The position numbers and the translations under genes are program-made. The notes below the pieces were generated by a model, which saw nothing but the letters and a program-made list of their open reading frames with translations, was not told the origin of the DNA and ran no database searches. 64,000 bases of DNA, from assembly GCA_029204225.1 (NCBI GenBank), contig CM055096.1, positions 43,757,967 through 43,821,966 on the forward strand. The letters are read 5' to 3'. Origin of the DNA: Diphasiastrum complanatum (lineage: Eukaryota > Streptophyta > Lycopodiopsida > Lycopodiales > Lycopodiaceae). Shown here piece after piece: positions 20,661-31,229 of the stretch; within the stretch, counting starts at the first letter, position 1; every line of letters begins with the position of its first letter.

Positions 20661-21518
20661 ATCTACCTCTATTTGAACTCACATCTTTCAAGCCAAAAGA
20701 CAACATTAACTATTGCAAACACGAACGCACATCTTCACACACAAAGACAACATTAACTACTTGAAGTCACCAGCTCCAGTTCTACTCTTTGAAGCCCAAA
20801 GCTTACACAGTTGTAGAAAATCACAAAGACAAACTCGCTCAATTTGACTCAAAGAGGGTAGCCAATGAACTATAAAGATCACCCATGTCATTTACAAAGA
20901 CAAAATTATTTGAACTGACATCTTCTAAGCCCAAAGTTTCTAGGAAATACAAGACAACATTCTCTTACCTACATGATGCACACAGAGAATTTGACAACGA
21001 CTGATACTACAAATGATGTCTAAAATAAAAACCAGTACACATTAATGAACAAAAGATAGAAAAACATTGTACTTTATAATGGGTAGGAAGCAGTGATATC
21101 CTAAGGCACTCATGAGGATTGGAACACCGACACCTTGCTCTTTGATACATATGTTCATACGAAACTTATCAGGACAAGCCATTGATCTCCCCATGGTGTA
21201 TATTTTCTTCTACATTGTTGGTATCAAGACAGGTGGCCATGTAACTATAAGTAAAATCTGGCTGTGTTACAAGATAGAGCCTCAGAGAATGATTCAGCGG
21301 CTAAATTTATATTGCTCAGAACATAAATGATGGTAGCATTAATCCTATTTATTGGCTCCACTATGCAGACAACCGTAAAATTGGCATGCACCAGGAAAGT
21401 TAGTATTGCACATAAGAACACCTATAAATTGTATCAAGAAAAACAGTCAAGATTCATGTCAGAATGGAAAGCATGCACTGCATAAACATAACAGACATTA
21501 AGGTAAAAGTAATCTCAC
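20661..21518. other. Intron or downstream sequence of the adaptin gene, nothing else recognised
   Basis: AT-rich, no domain-like ORF. I searched by eye for the next expected gamma-adaptin exon and did not find it. Confidence 0.4.
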
Positions 21519-21695
21519 TTGGGCAAGAATGTCACTCATGATGTCACTGGAGTCAGCATCACCCCTGCCAACAAGTCGAAGAAGTCGAAGAACTCGTATT
21601 TGAAGAAATGGATCTGTGATCCCCCCAACATCATACTCTGGAGCATATCCGCTTATGACCAGATTCTTCAAAATTCGCACCAAAGATGATGTTTG
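21519..21695 (-). CDS. AP1G: Gamma-adaptin exon d
   Basis: 59 codons: [40 protein letters not shown] and [15 protein letters not shown]. The acceptor is AAATGCAG and the donor CCAA|GTGAGA, so the gene once continued past it. [20 protein letters not shown] differs modestly from the usual AGITDPFLHIRLLRLLRVLG, suggesting a divergent paralogue. The upstream intron is 4,127 bp and contains LINE9. Confidence 0.92.
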
Positions 21696-23269
21696 CTGCA
21701 TTTGTACATCATGCAATCATGTTCACCAGTAAAGCATTTCAATCAGAAGACAACCATGATACCATCAACATTTCACCTAATATTCAGTACGGAAATATAA
21801 AGAAAACAAGAAAACTATATTCAAAAACTACATTATTTCTATCATCTGGAGTTATGACACTTGTACAACACTTATAAATACAATGCAATCGTGCACTCTC
21901 ACAGTAGTATTGTCCAATATAGGCAGAATGAGTCTTCTACATGTCTGAGAATAATGAAAATCAAACAAAAGAACCCAATAAATCATGTGTGATTCTTTTT
22001 CTGATTTGTTTTTGATAAAAGCATGGAATTGAGAAGTGATTTAAGGGCACACCTGCGAACGTTCAAGAATCATTGGAGGATCAAAATTCGAACTACAGCA
22101 CGAGATTCTGTATAATATCTAGATAACAGCAGGTTAACCACATGGTTTTCAACAATCTGAAAGTCCAGAGGAATGTCAATAAGTGGATGTTTGGGCAAAC
22201 TCAACACCTGATGTCACAACTTAGAAACTGGATGGAAATGTTGTAGACTAGAAAGATGAGCTCTCTGCTAGAGCTGTCGAGTAGTATTTACCAAGATCCA
22301 ATTTACACAGTGATAGTCAGTTGCCGGTCTCCCTACTAACATAAAACTGATCGTGGTCATCACTATAGAAGAGACAATGCAAGGCAGCATCTGAATGGTG
22401 ATAATTTTTTAAGCTATTTCTCCTAATGCTCTACTTTCACAGCTCCAAGCACAGCTAAGTTTTCCAACTACACTACCAAAACTGTTGCTCATATCAGCAA
22501 ACCAAGCATGTCAAGGACGAATGCCAAGTCGATACTCACAATAAATCCTCTACAATTTTCAATAACCATCCCTATTATGACTGTCTGATACAAAACTAGC
22601 TAAATAGGTATGCAAAACTAAGGAGCATCTATCACATCTTGTTCTACTGATGGCCTCAAATATAAGTCCACATTAATAACGGCCATTCATAATCGAAATT
22701 GTTAGCACCCAGTACCATGTAAGCTTGACTGATGCAAACCAGCCAGTGTTGAATAGTCACCAAAATATTTGAGAGAACCGTATCAAAAATATTCCAGCAA
22801 GCAGCTTCCTTTCAAAGAAAAGAAAAAGTTGCTAAATATTTTTGAAGAAAATCATATTATGTAAGCTTCCAAGGAATCAAGATGTCAGATCATGTTGAAA
22901 ACTTGGAAATTAATGATAACAGTAAATCGAGATACATATGGAACATAAAATAGTAAATAGGTGATTGATATTCTAATCCTATAAAGATCCTAATGAACTG
23001 TAAATCACCCGTGGTCTATAATTACACAAAATGTTCAACAACCCTGTTCACAGTGCACAATTCAACAACCCAGTGACATCTTAGAGTCAAATCTCCAAAA
23101 GTAATATTGAAAAATGCTAATTCAAATGTCAAACCTATAAGAATCACTTCCAATTGATTCAAAGACATTCAAGTCCCAATTCTTTGTCACTATAGTGTGT
23201 AATGATCTGACTGTGTACATAAATGGATTATTTTGAGAAAAGTTCCACCTTCAATTTTTGCATAGGAAG
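21696..23269. other. Adaptin intron, 3' part, no further feature seen
   Basis: AT-rich sequence without LINE or LTR motifs that I can recognise. Confidence 0.5.
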
Positions 23270-23999
23270 TTGAGGCCTCAAGGCGAATGAAGATGAGGTC
23301 CCAATCCTTTCATTTGCGGGTTGGATTATGAAATTGTAACGGTATCTACTTCTCTTCTACAGCAGGTGATTTAATAGATTTTGTTTCTCATGGTGACTCA
23401 CTTCTTTTTACAGAGATGCGTGAAAGTCAACTTAACAGGTATACCTGCCTTATATGGTTTCGATTAGTTCTCAGTTTAAGGTCTTCTAGTGGCAAAGGTT
23501 CGGGAAAGGTTGCTTGCCTTTTCCGTGAATCTTTACATCAGTATTTGGTCCTGGAAAAGAAGGATGATTGTTTTGAGTTCTTTCAAATTCATGTCAGTGT
23601 TCATTGCATTGAAATATATAAGGATATTTACGTTGCAATTTACCATTTCCAGCCAGAGACATCCTCTTTCATAGACGGTACCAAATCTCCATTTGATAGA
23701 ATTTCAAATGATATTGCCTTTTCTAATACAAGATATGTTTTACTCGTAAGTTACTGCACTCAAGAACAGCTGATAGACACAGGCCTTATATTCAGGCTCT
23801 CAATCCTATTAACCTTGGGATTGTTCGAGCCCCTAGCGATAGAGATCATTGTGTTACCAAAGATGGGGAGCTTTTTATATCAATCATGCGAATCACATGA
23901 GTTAGCCATCTATAATGGCATATCCAGAAGGCCTGTATCAGGAGATTTTATATGTCATCCTCATAGTGGTGGTCAAAGTGTGGTAGATTATTTAGTAGG

Positions 24000-24403
24000 T
24001 GTTAGACTCTCTCTTACTGCATACCTCCAGGTGCCGGTTAAGAGACCGAACGATTCACATTCCACCCCGCCATAGGACCCAATCCAGGTCCACCCGACCT
24101 ATGACCGTTAACAAGCAAGATCCGACTTCCATCCTAGACAGTGTCCCATACCATTGCCTAGGCTCTCAGCCATCTCCCGCCTCAAGCTAGCACTCATCCT
24201 AGCTGTGCACACCGCTCTCCATCCACCTTCTCCTAGGTAGATAGAATGGATGGCAAATGAGTCCTCCTTCCCTTGTATACCTCCAAGGTGGGAGACTCCA
24301 AGCCATGCGCACGTCCTAGATTACGACACGTGCCAACCATGCAGGTTCACAAGTCACCGGTCAAGTCAACAGGTTGGGACCCAAGGGAGTTGGGTCCCTA
24401 ATA
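24000..24403 (-). repeat. Solo LTR of the Ty3-A family with 5-bp target duplication GTAGG
   Basis: 404 bp, flanked by GTAGG (23,995-23,999 and 24,404-24,408). It is similar to the Ty3-A LTR but has a single copy of the unit duplicated there. Removing it restores LINE9 coding sequence (DYLVGHPP), so it arose by recombination between the LTRs of an element inserted in LINE9. Confidence 0.9.
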
Positions 24404-25542
24404 GTAGGGCATCCACCTTTTATGCCATATATTTTGACCTTGACGATCTCACCTTGTACACTGCCAGAGCATTCTTGTATGACCTTCAGCTTGAGTCACA
24501 TAAAAGAATCTACTCCAAAGCATGTTTCAAAAGTTGATCAAACAACTAGATAGACTTTTCATCTGTCTATGCTAGAAATTATTAGCAATCTCTTTCTTTT
24601 CTTTTGGTTTCTTTTCCTTTTGATAGTTCTTTGATATCCTAGACTTATCTTACTACTTCATTACATGTTGCAACTTATGTTCCTTATCCATCAAAACCAT
24701 ATAAGAAATCAAAGAAAAAGAAAACGTTCACTTTCTCTAGAAGTACTTGGTATGAAGCTCGTAAATTACAACTTTGTGTTGGCTTTGATAGAATTCATTG
24801 TCCTCAATTTGCAAATCCACCCAAAAGCAATATTGCTCTGTGTACCAAGAAAAAATCTGCATATGAACATTCTGGAAACAAAAGATTGATTGATTCACTA
24901 TTTAGTTCTTCTTCTTCTTCCATGGAACGGCTTCGAAGATATTTGGATACATTAAGTTCAATTTGCAAGGCAGGGATCTTGATGCTAATATTCAAAAGAC
25001 TAAAGTGATGATCTTTAATTTCTCCACATCCAATATCCAGCAACAGGCACTTCACTTGGACGGTCACCCCCTGGAGATTGTTTACTTATATACCTATCTA
25101 AATGTTCTCTTTTTTGGCCCTATTTTTTGATACTTGCCAACTTGGGAAGGGTAAAGCTTATATAGTTAATATGGAGAGACTTTGCTTCCAGAGACACATT
25201 ACAAAATGTGAATAAATTAAATGTGTTCTACTTGACACCATTGAGTCTCACATACTTCTGCTGGATCCAGGATCACTAGATCTTCACGGGCTTCTCGCCA
25301 GTCTACAGCACGCTCCACTACTACTATCACTCATTATTTTCAGCTTACTCGTAGCTAGTCTCCTCCACAGAGCAGGTGGTTAAGCTCGTGCATTGTACCC
25401 TCGCAAGCTGGTGGTCAAGCTTGGATACTTCTTCTTCTTAGAGATAGCGAGATAGACATGCTAGTTTCTAGTCTTCTTCTCTCTTTTACTAGTAAATAAG
25501 TCCGTATGCAGACAATGCTCCTCACCTTTTGTACTCTCTTTT

Positions 25543-25571
25543 GTCTTATGTACCTTTGGGTACCAAAAGAC
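25543..25571 (+). other. LINE 3'-terminal hairpin, subfamily B (LINE9)
   Basis: Same GTACC-TTT-GGTAC type structure as LINE6, intact despite heavy decay upstream. Confidence 0.85.
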
Positions 25572-25595
25572 GTTAATAATAATAATTCTAATTCT

Positions 25596-25598
<3 letters not shown>

Positions 25599-25666
<68 letters not shown>
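25599..25666 (+). repeat. (TC)34 tail of LINE9
   Basis: Dinucleotide tract in the adaptin intron, 157 bp from exon c. Confidence 0.97.
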
Positions 25667-25669
<3 letters not shown>

Positions 25670-25822
25670 AATGTCTTGCACCAATTTGAGAATACTGAAT
25701 CATAAGAGTCAAATTTTTGGTCCCTACAACACCCGTCTACAAATTGCATACAAAAAGCAATACAAAAGTTTCACAATGATAAGAACACTGGATGTATCAA
25801 CATCTTCTAGAAACAAACGTAC

Positions 25823-25996
25823 CTTTCTAAAGTGTTCAAGGGCTGAAAAATTGGCTTCACAAAGCTCAGTACAAAGCTTGATACCGGCTATAAGAACCCC
25901 ATGGTGCTTGTCGCTCAACAAACTCGTGGCAGAGGATATCAAGTTCTCAACCAAATCTGGAACTTTTCGCACAATCCGCACAGAGCACAAAGCTGC
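25823..25996 (-). CDS. AP1G: Gamma-adaptin exon c
   Basis: 58 codons: AALCSVRIVRKVPDLVENL, SDKHHGVLIAGIKLCTELC and SALEHFRK. The acceptor is GGTGTAG, the donor AAAG|GTACGT. The preceding intron is 1,453 bp. Confidence 0.92.
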
Positions 25997-27449
25997 CTAC
26001 ACCAGTATAGCCCTTATAGCATCACTAAATGAAGAAAAACTATTAATAAATAAATAAATATACATATACCATCGTTCTTTTAATCAATCCTAATTCACTA
26101 ATAACATGAAAAAAAATTCAATCATTGAAAAAAAAATCATAAGGCTTTAGGATGTTTAAGAAATTGGGGTCATTGATAATAGTTTCGTATTCCTTAAGTG
26201 AAGGAATATTCGTTACCTTTGATGAAAATGAGTTTGTTCAAGGTTCACGATTTATGGTTCACTAGTTTGATAGTAATATTCTTATTGGAATAAGATAGTG
26301 ATATTCTTCAGTACTAGAACCCAGCTTGATAAACCCAGTTCATCAAAATATCTCATTGTTATAAAGCCATGTTTCACACCCAAGCTTTGGTAAGAGATTT
26401 TTTAAAAGCAAGATTAGCAATTGCTTCAAGTCATAGGCTCCTTTGAGTAGTTATTCAAAATTTACAGCTACTTTTTACTGGGAAACCTTTAATGTATGTT
26501 ATGAGAATCTTACACACTCTTGTAGACTGAATAAAGCAAATAACTCAAAGATATGTAGGAAGTTTGAAGTGACATTACGAGAGCGTAAGTAGTAGTCAAC
26601 CCATGATTATTCAGAGTTAGACAAAACAAACACCACCATAAAGAAGAGCTCCCTTGAAAACCATGATATGCACACACCGCTTGAAGAAAACACACGAACT
26701 TGCATTGCTTACAAGAGAGATGTCACAAAGCCTTACCTCGCATGTGTGGAGGGGAGGAGCCTCACCAAGAACCACCGCATAATGCTCTTACTCACCTAGC
26801 ACCTCAACTTCGGTGCCCTTTTATAAATTGGACCACTACATAAATCTAAATGATTTATCGGATTGATGGCTTTCAAGTTGCAAATGTCACATCACATCCA
26901 TTACTACGGACCCTACTTGTAGCTTGACCTCCAAATCATTGATAACTTGGCATCTTCACTTAATAACATATAATAGTGAAACCAGGTCCCATCATGAAAC
27001 TTATTTATAGTACTGACACAAAAGTTGTATAATGAATAATGCATTCCATGATCACTACTCTAACAAATTAATAAGTCACTACTCCAACAACATTATCACA
27101 GAAACTCAATTTCATAGTTCCACCGTGCTCAAACTTATGATATGATTTTCAAAATCCATACTCAAAGCTCCCGCTTCAGGAGAATAATTTGCTAAAAGCT
27201 GTTCAAAACATTATTAAACAATTAGGATGCCCCCTATATTGGAAATCGCTAAAAACATAAGCTTCACAGAGCTAGAAGCAATCATACGTAAAAAGCAAAC
27301 AAGCACCATCGAACCATACAACCCATTTTCCCAATTTGAGTAAAAATCTGTACGTAACTAGAAAACCCATTTCATGCTAGAATGAAATTGTAGAGAGGTG
27401 CAAAAGATTTTCATCTCTCTAGGTGGATCCAATTCTTACAAACATATAC
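25997..27449. other. Adaptin intron b-c, no further feature seen
   Basis: AT-rich intron; no transposon domain recognised. Confidence 0.5.
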
Positions 27450-27591
27450 CTTCTTTCGAATATACGAATTGTTATTGTGAAGCAATTTCTCAACTTCCGG
27501 AGCTAGATCACGAGCCATTTCAGCTGTACAAATATTGCCAAGGGCACAAAGTGCCAGACCTGCAATGAACTGATTTGCGTGATTCAAATCA
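27450..27591 (-). CDS. AP1G: Gamma-adaptin exon b
   Basis: It encodes [38 protein letters not shown] and NNNSYIRKK. The acceptor is CTTCTACAG, the donor AAGAAG|GTATATG, and it ends in phase 0. The preceding intron is only 170 bp. Confidence 0.92.
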
Positions 27592-27761
27592 CTGTAGAAG
27601 TTAAGGAGCTCTTCAGGGTTGAGGTTTGAGGTGTTCAGAGTTTAGCACTTTCTTTATCCTAGCTCAAGATAAATGTTAGATGCATCTACAAGATACTATA
27701 ACCAGGAGACTAAAATGTTGGTGAAATGATGAATCCGAGAACTTAACCCATTCATGGATAC

Positions 27762-28064
27762 TTTTTCAGTGAGTTAGTGACCAGCATAAGAACCTCCTGC
27801 CTCTCATCAAGTAACAACATGAGACCAAGGTAACCAATTCGCTTCTCAGGGAAGCCAGGAGAAGCAATCAGCTTAAGGCATTCCATTTGACCAAAGTGTG
27901 TGGGATATCCGAGCATGTGTATGAACATCAGCTTGGCAACATTCCGATGTCTGTAGTCCTGATCTTCTTCTTTGAAAGCAGTCCTCAAGTTTGCGGATTC
28001 TTTTGCTATAACACCCCGTTCCTCAGCTGCAGTTTTACATGCTCGGACTGCTCGAATCATATCC
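27762..28064 (-). CDS. AP1G: Gamma-adaptin exon a
   Basis: It encodes [40 protein letters not shown] and [19 protein letters not shown], the highly conserved N-terminal trunk of gamma-adaptin. The acceptor is TTGGCAG before GGATATG; the exon starts with one base that completes a codon from a missing upstream exon (expected MNPFSSGTRLR-type). The donor is AAAAA|GTATCC, phase 2. Confidence 0.92.
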
Positions 28065-28589
28065 CTGCCAACAAGGTAAACAATAAATTTAAGACATTTT
28101 CCAACAGTGCCGACAGCAACATATACACGTCACATGGCTACGTAACATTAAGTGAATAACCGGCTATGATTCTGCTGTGCTTCACATAATCTAGAGCAGA
28201 AAAAGTTCATAATGAGACAAGCATGTTGTCTGTTATCCGTGCAAAGCTGTTATCCTTAGTTGTCTGTTTTCCTTTGTATAAGAACGTTCTTTTTTATTTT
28301 GTTTTAGGGTCTCGTTCCGGAATGGAACGCGTTCCAGAACGCGTTCCGTTCCGGAACAGGCAAGTAAGGACCAGATCAGTATGGCTCTGTGCAATGTTGT
28401 TTTTGCCTCTTTCCAGCTTATCAGTATGTTCTTCTACGCGTTGATTGATCATTTCCGAGTTCAGTTAACACTAACTAAACTATCAAATAAAATTTCAGCC
28501 ATTCGTCTTTTTTTTGAAAAATAAAAGTAGCAATTCCAGTTGCGAATCGCTAACTTTCCCGCTCAAAACATTTTTAAAGCGAATCGCGA
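28065..28589. other. Sequence upstream of adaptin exon a
   Basis: Expected to be the first intron or promoter. Apart from the palindrome I see no first exon or TE. Confidence 0.4.
28314..28357. repeat. 44-bp near-perfect palindrome built from GGAACGCGTTCC
   Basis: It starts and ends with GTTCCGGAA/TTCCGGAAC and contains GGAACGCGTTC twice. Only one mispaired (G-U capable) position and the centre break the symmetry. It lies about 250 bp upstream of exon a. Confidence 0.75.
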
Positions 28590-29822
28590 TCCACTACAAC
28601 TATGACACAACCGTACGAAAAAATATGTAACCTATGTAGGCATAAACATGAACATGCAAATATTGCTCGATCGAATATATAATTATGTCCACTACTATCA
28701 TCAGTGACATATGGCTGGAGAAAGATGTGATGGTGGAAGAGGCGGAGGAGATTGTCCCGTGTCGTCGGATGTGATGTTGATGCGTGAATGATCATGTGGT
28801 ATGTCGTGGTCACATGGCCTATCATGAAACTCTAGGGTCTATAGGTCTCTACACTCAACATTGTCTCTGATCTCTATGTTGGAATGGTTGTCTCATCCTC
28901 TGAATCTGACTCTAACTCTAGATCATTGTCTGGTAGGAGGTAAAATTTGAAGCTGGGTATCCTTCCTACCATATTGATCATCATGAAATAGGTTTAACAA
29001 AAGGCAGAGCATCTTTCATATAAACAAAGCTACACATTGTGGATCCTCATTTGGGATCATGGAATGTAGCATAACATGATCGTGAAAGAGACTCATATCT
29101 CCAATTGATCTCATAATATATAGGGCACCAAAAAAATGAAGTGCCCTTCAGACTCTACCTCACCAGCGGTATACAAGGGGCAATATTTTAAAGACGTCTA
29201 GCATAGTTGCCAAGGAACGGGAATGAATGTCTACACCGCCTGGGAAAGAGAACGTCCCTGGGGGAAGGCGAACAAGGAAACGAGGGAACACCACATTATC
29301 ACATATTAATCATTTCTCAAAACATTTACATATTCTTCAAAATAAACTTCAAGCACTCAAATTTTTAAATATGTAAACTGGGAGGGAAAAAGTAGGCCTT
29401 GCAAGCAAAAAAATTGAGCCAGGTATAAAAAATGGTTTCAAAACTTACATTGCAGGAAAAATGGCTGAGAACGTTTGGGAACAGTATGATTGGAAACGGT
29501 TGGGCCTCATTTGTCCTAAACATGCCCATGACATTCTCAGATAGTGCCAAGTGTTGTGTCTATGGAAAAACCTCGACCGCTTGTATTTTGGATTAGCATG
29601 TGATGTGGCATAGAGTCGAAGGCTTTCTTGAAATCCGTAAAACAACAATAAACCCCCCCTCTCTTGGATCTGGCTCTGGATAATGGCCTGAGAGTGAAAA
29701 TGTGATCTAATGTAAAGTAATGAGCCTTGAATCCTGCCTGACCCGTAGCACGTAACCATCTGATTTAGATTCACAGCTCACTGCTATCTATAGGACCATC
29801 CCATAAAGCTTTGCTATAATAT

Positions 29823-30260
29823 TGTTAGAAATCCATAAATCATAATATAGATGGACAGACTAGGATTCGAACCCAGGACCTCCCTAATACCGGATGGGAT
29901 GACGTGTCATCCACGTTTAAGGTGATGATAATGAAAGATTGCTGCACCGACTTGTGCCCTGTTTGATAGTTCTCTATAGAGTGTGGATTGATATTCCAAC
30001 ACTCCCCCTCAAGCCACACTTGGTTGGGGTCCTAGCTGTTACCTGCCCCACAACTTGGGCCACCCAACCATGGCTTTGACACCATGAACTATTAGGTCTA
30101 ACTTGGCTCTGATACCATGTTAGAAATCCATAAATCATAATATGGATGGACAGACTAGGATTCGAACCCAGGACCTCCTTCATACCGGATGGGATGCTCT
30201 ATCACTAAGTTGTCCGCACTGTTTGATAGTTCTCTCTAGAGTGTGGATTGTATTCCAACA
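29823..30260 (-). mobile_element. TRIM: 438-bp miniature LTR retrotransposon with tRNA-like LTRs
   Basis: On the minus strand: 5' LTR (30,260-30,118, 143 bp, TGTTGGAATA...TTTCTAACA), immediately a primer-binding site TGGTATCAGAGCC (30,105-30,117), 116 bp of non-coding interior, a polypurine tract GAGGGGGAG, then a 3' LTR (30,001-29,823, 179 bp). A 5-bp target duplication AATAT flanks it (29,818-29,822 and 30,261-30,265). It has no coding capacity, so it would depend on proteins of other elements. Both LTRs contain a tRNA-like T arm with a B box; the 5' LTR also has an A box. Confidence 0.9.
30148..30215 (-). other. tRNA-like sequence with A and B boxes inside the TRIM LTR
   Basis: On the minus strand this 68-nt stretch has a D-arm-like segment with TAGTGATAGAG (A box, 30,197-30,207), and a perfect T arm CTGGG-TTCGAAT-CCTAG with B box GGTTCGAATCC (30,158-30,168). 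GGACA/TGTCC gives a partial acceptor stem. The anticodon stem pairs poorly, so it is not a working tRNA. In the other LTR only the B-box half survives (29,863-29,873). Confidence 0.7.
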
Positions 30261-30435
30261 AATATGCCCAATCATAATGGTCTGGTGGTTCCCAGGTTTC
30301 ATGGGCTCACCACCCTTGTGTATGGGCTGGATGGTGTTATACACTGGGAACATGGAAATCCGAACACGATAGCCTAATTAAGGAGGGTGGAAAGTACAAG
30401 GAATATGATATCAGCAGCATGGATGAAGAGCTCAG

Positions 30436-31167
30436 AGAGAGAGAAAGAAAGAAAGCTTTATTAACGTCTTTTCCATGCCAAAAGGCGTATAAGACGAAAA
30501 GGAGTACAACATAGGAAATGGAACTCGGACGGAACAATGCCGTCAACAGAAAACTAAAGTAAAACTGCCGTAAACACTGTTAACTGGGAAATACTATTTA
30601 AATCCTATGAGGAGGCAGCATAGTTTAGGAAACATGGTATTATGACCATTTACAGATCAACTGAACCCTCCTCATTTCTCTAACTTTACTTCTACCTCTA
30701 CTCTCTTTATTCCTTTTTTGATTTCCACGAAGTGCATTGTCCCGTCTTTGTAGATGAGACGTTTGCCCATGTCTTTCGCTCGTTGACGAGCTTTCTTCCG
30801 TTCTTCCACCTGTACGTATAGCTGAAACGGTAGGATCAACGATGGAGGCAGGGTGCGGAACAGTAGGATCAGCGGTGGAGGCAGAGTGCGGAACAGTAGG
30901 ATCAGCGGTGGAGGCAGGTTGCGGAACAGTAGGATCAGCGATGGAGGCAGGGCGTGGATCTGCTATGGCAGCAGGGCGCACTGGAGGATGGGGGGAGTTA
31001 CCTCCCCCTCGCTTGCGTGGAGCCATGTGGAGATGGTGCGCTCCACGATCAGCCCGCAATCAGGCTCAGTTAGCGATCGCAGCACCAATGATAGCAGCCA
31101 CAGGCAGCAGCAGGTAGCAGCGCGCGCCATCGCCCAGTGTGACCAGCACCCATGGCGTCCATCGCGC

Positions 31168-31171
<4 letters not shown>
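30436..31171 (-). mobile_element. LINE11: LINE with ORF1 N-terminus joined to a 3' end, most of the body deleted
   Basis: On the minus strand it starts at 31,171 next to the LINE12 tail. An ORF from Met near 31,026 (MAPRKRGGGNS, similar to LINE3 ORF1) contains four 33-bp repeats encoding ASTADPTVPHP-type units (about 30,834-30,960). Basic, low-complexity sequence follows to 30,640. All of ORF2 is missing. It ends with the hairpin 30,466-30,495 (one pair lost: ACGCC against GGCAT) and TTAATAAAGC(TTTC)n. It is inserted in LINE10. Confidence 0.78.
30466..30495 (-). other. LINE 3'-terminal hairpin, subfamily A, one mismatched pair (LINE11)
   Basis: GTCTT/AAGAC arms with the inner ACGCC-TTTT-GGCAT. 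Confidence 0.75.

Positions 31172-31226
<55 letters not shown>
31172..31226 (-). repeat. (TC)n tract, LINE12 tail / LINE11 junction
   Basis: About 55 bp. Confidence 0.96.

Positions 31227-31229
<3 letters not shown>

Larger units (their letters stand above)
23270..25598 (+). mobile_element. LINE9: decayed LINE in the adaptin intron, interrupted by a solo LTR
   Basis: Inserted antisense to the adaptin gene. 23,320-23,999 encodes a degenerate APE domain (AGDLIDFVSHGDSLLF, GKVACLFRESLH, HSGGQSVVDYLV). After the solo LTR, 24,409-24,960 carries a worn linker (YEHSGNKRLIDSLFSSSSSS) and 24,970-25,200 carries RT thumb remnants (KTKVMIFN, LHLDGHPLEIV). The catalytic RT core is deleted. The 3' end is well kept: TTTITHYFQLTRS-stop, two GGTGGTYA-loop hairpins (25,369-25,422) and the GTACC terminal hairpin (25,543-25,571), then (TC)n. 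Confidence 0.85.
21519..28064 (-). pseudogene. AP1G: Gamma-adaptin gene segment (AP-1 complex subunit gamma), four exons
   Basis: Four exons on the minus strand join in frame to about 265 residues of the alpha-solenoid trunk of AP-1 gamma-adaptin, the large subunit that recruits clathrin at the trans-Golgi network and endosomes. Exons: 28,064-27,762, 27,591-27,450, 25,996-25,823 and 21,695-21,519. All introns have GT...AG ends and matching phases (2, 0, 0), with no stop or frameshift. The 11-residue first exon usual in plants and the C-terminal two thirds (rest of trunk, hinge, ear) are not seen in the window. The gene is either very long, with a TE-filled intron of more than 21 kb, or a truncated copy. 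I mark it pseudogene only because it is incomplete here; the exons themselves look under selection. Confidence 0.85.
28590..30435 (-). mobile_element. LINE10: decayed LINE interrupted by a TRIM
   Basis: RT remnants on the minus strand: LFIHAADI- (near 30,420), a block matching NGDPM..NYRTIMIGH (30,340-30,262), the same frame beyond the TRIM (KALWDG, 29,822-29,760), QAGFKAHYFTLDHIF and CCFTDFKKAFDSMPHHML (29,720-29,600). The zinc-finger region is at 29,190-29,100 and C-terminal sequence runs to 28,590. 29,200-29,600 is not recognisable. LINE11 is inserted at its upstream end. Confidence 0.7.

Noticed and set aside
20591-20666. 38-bp direct repeat as a target-site duplication
   Set aside because: The copies are adjacent with nothing inserted between them; a simple local duplication.
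28160-28215. Candidate first exon of gamma-adaptin (a minus-strand ATG starting MNFFCSRL)
   Set aside because: Sequence and splice phase do not match the expected MNPFSSGTRLR exon.
30158-30168. Possible functional tRNA gene
   Set aside because: The T arm is perfect, but the anticodon stem pairs poorly and the sequence lies inside both LTRs of a TRIM; treated as tRNA-like, not as a tRNA.
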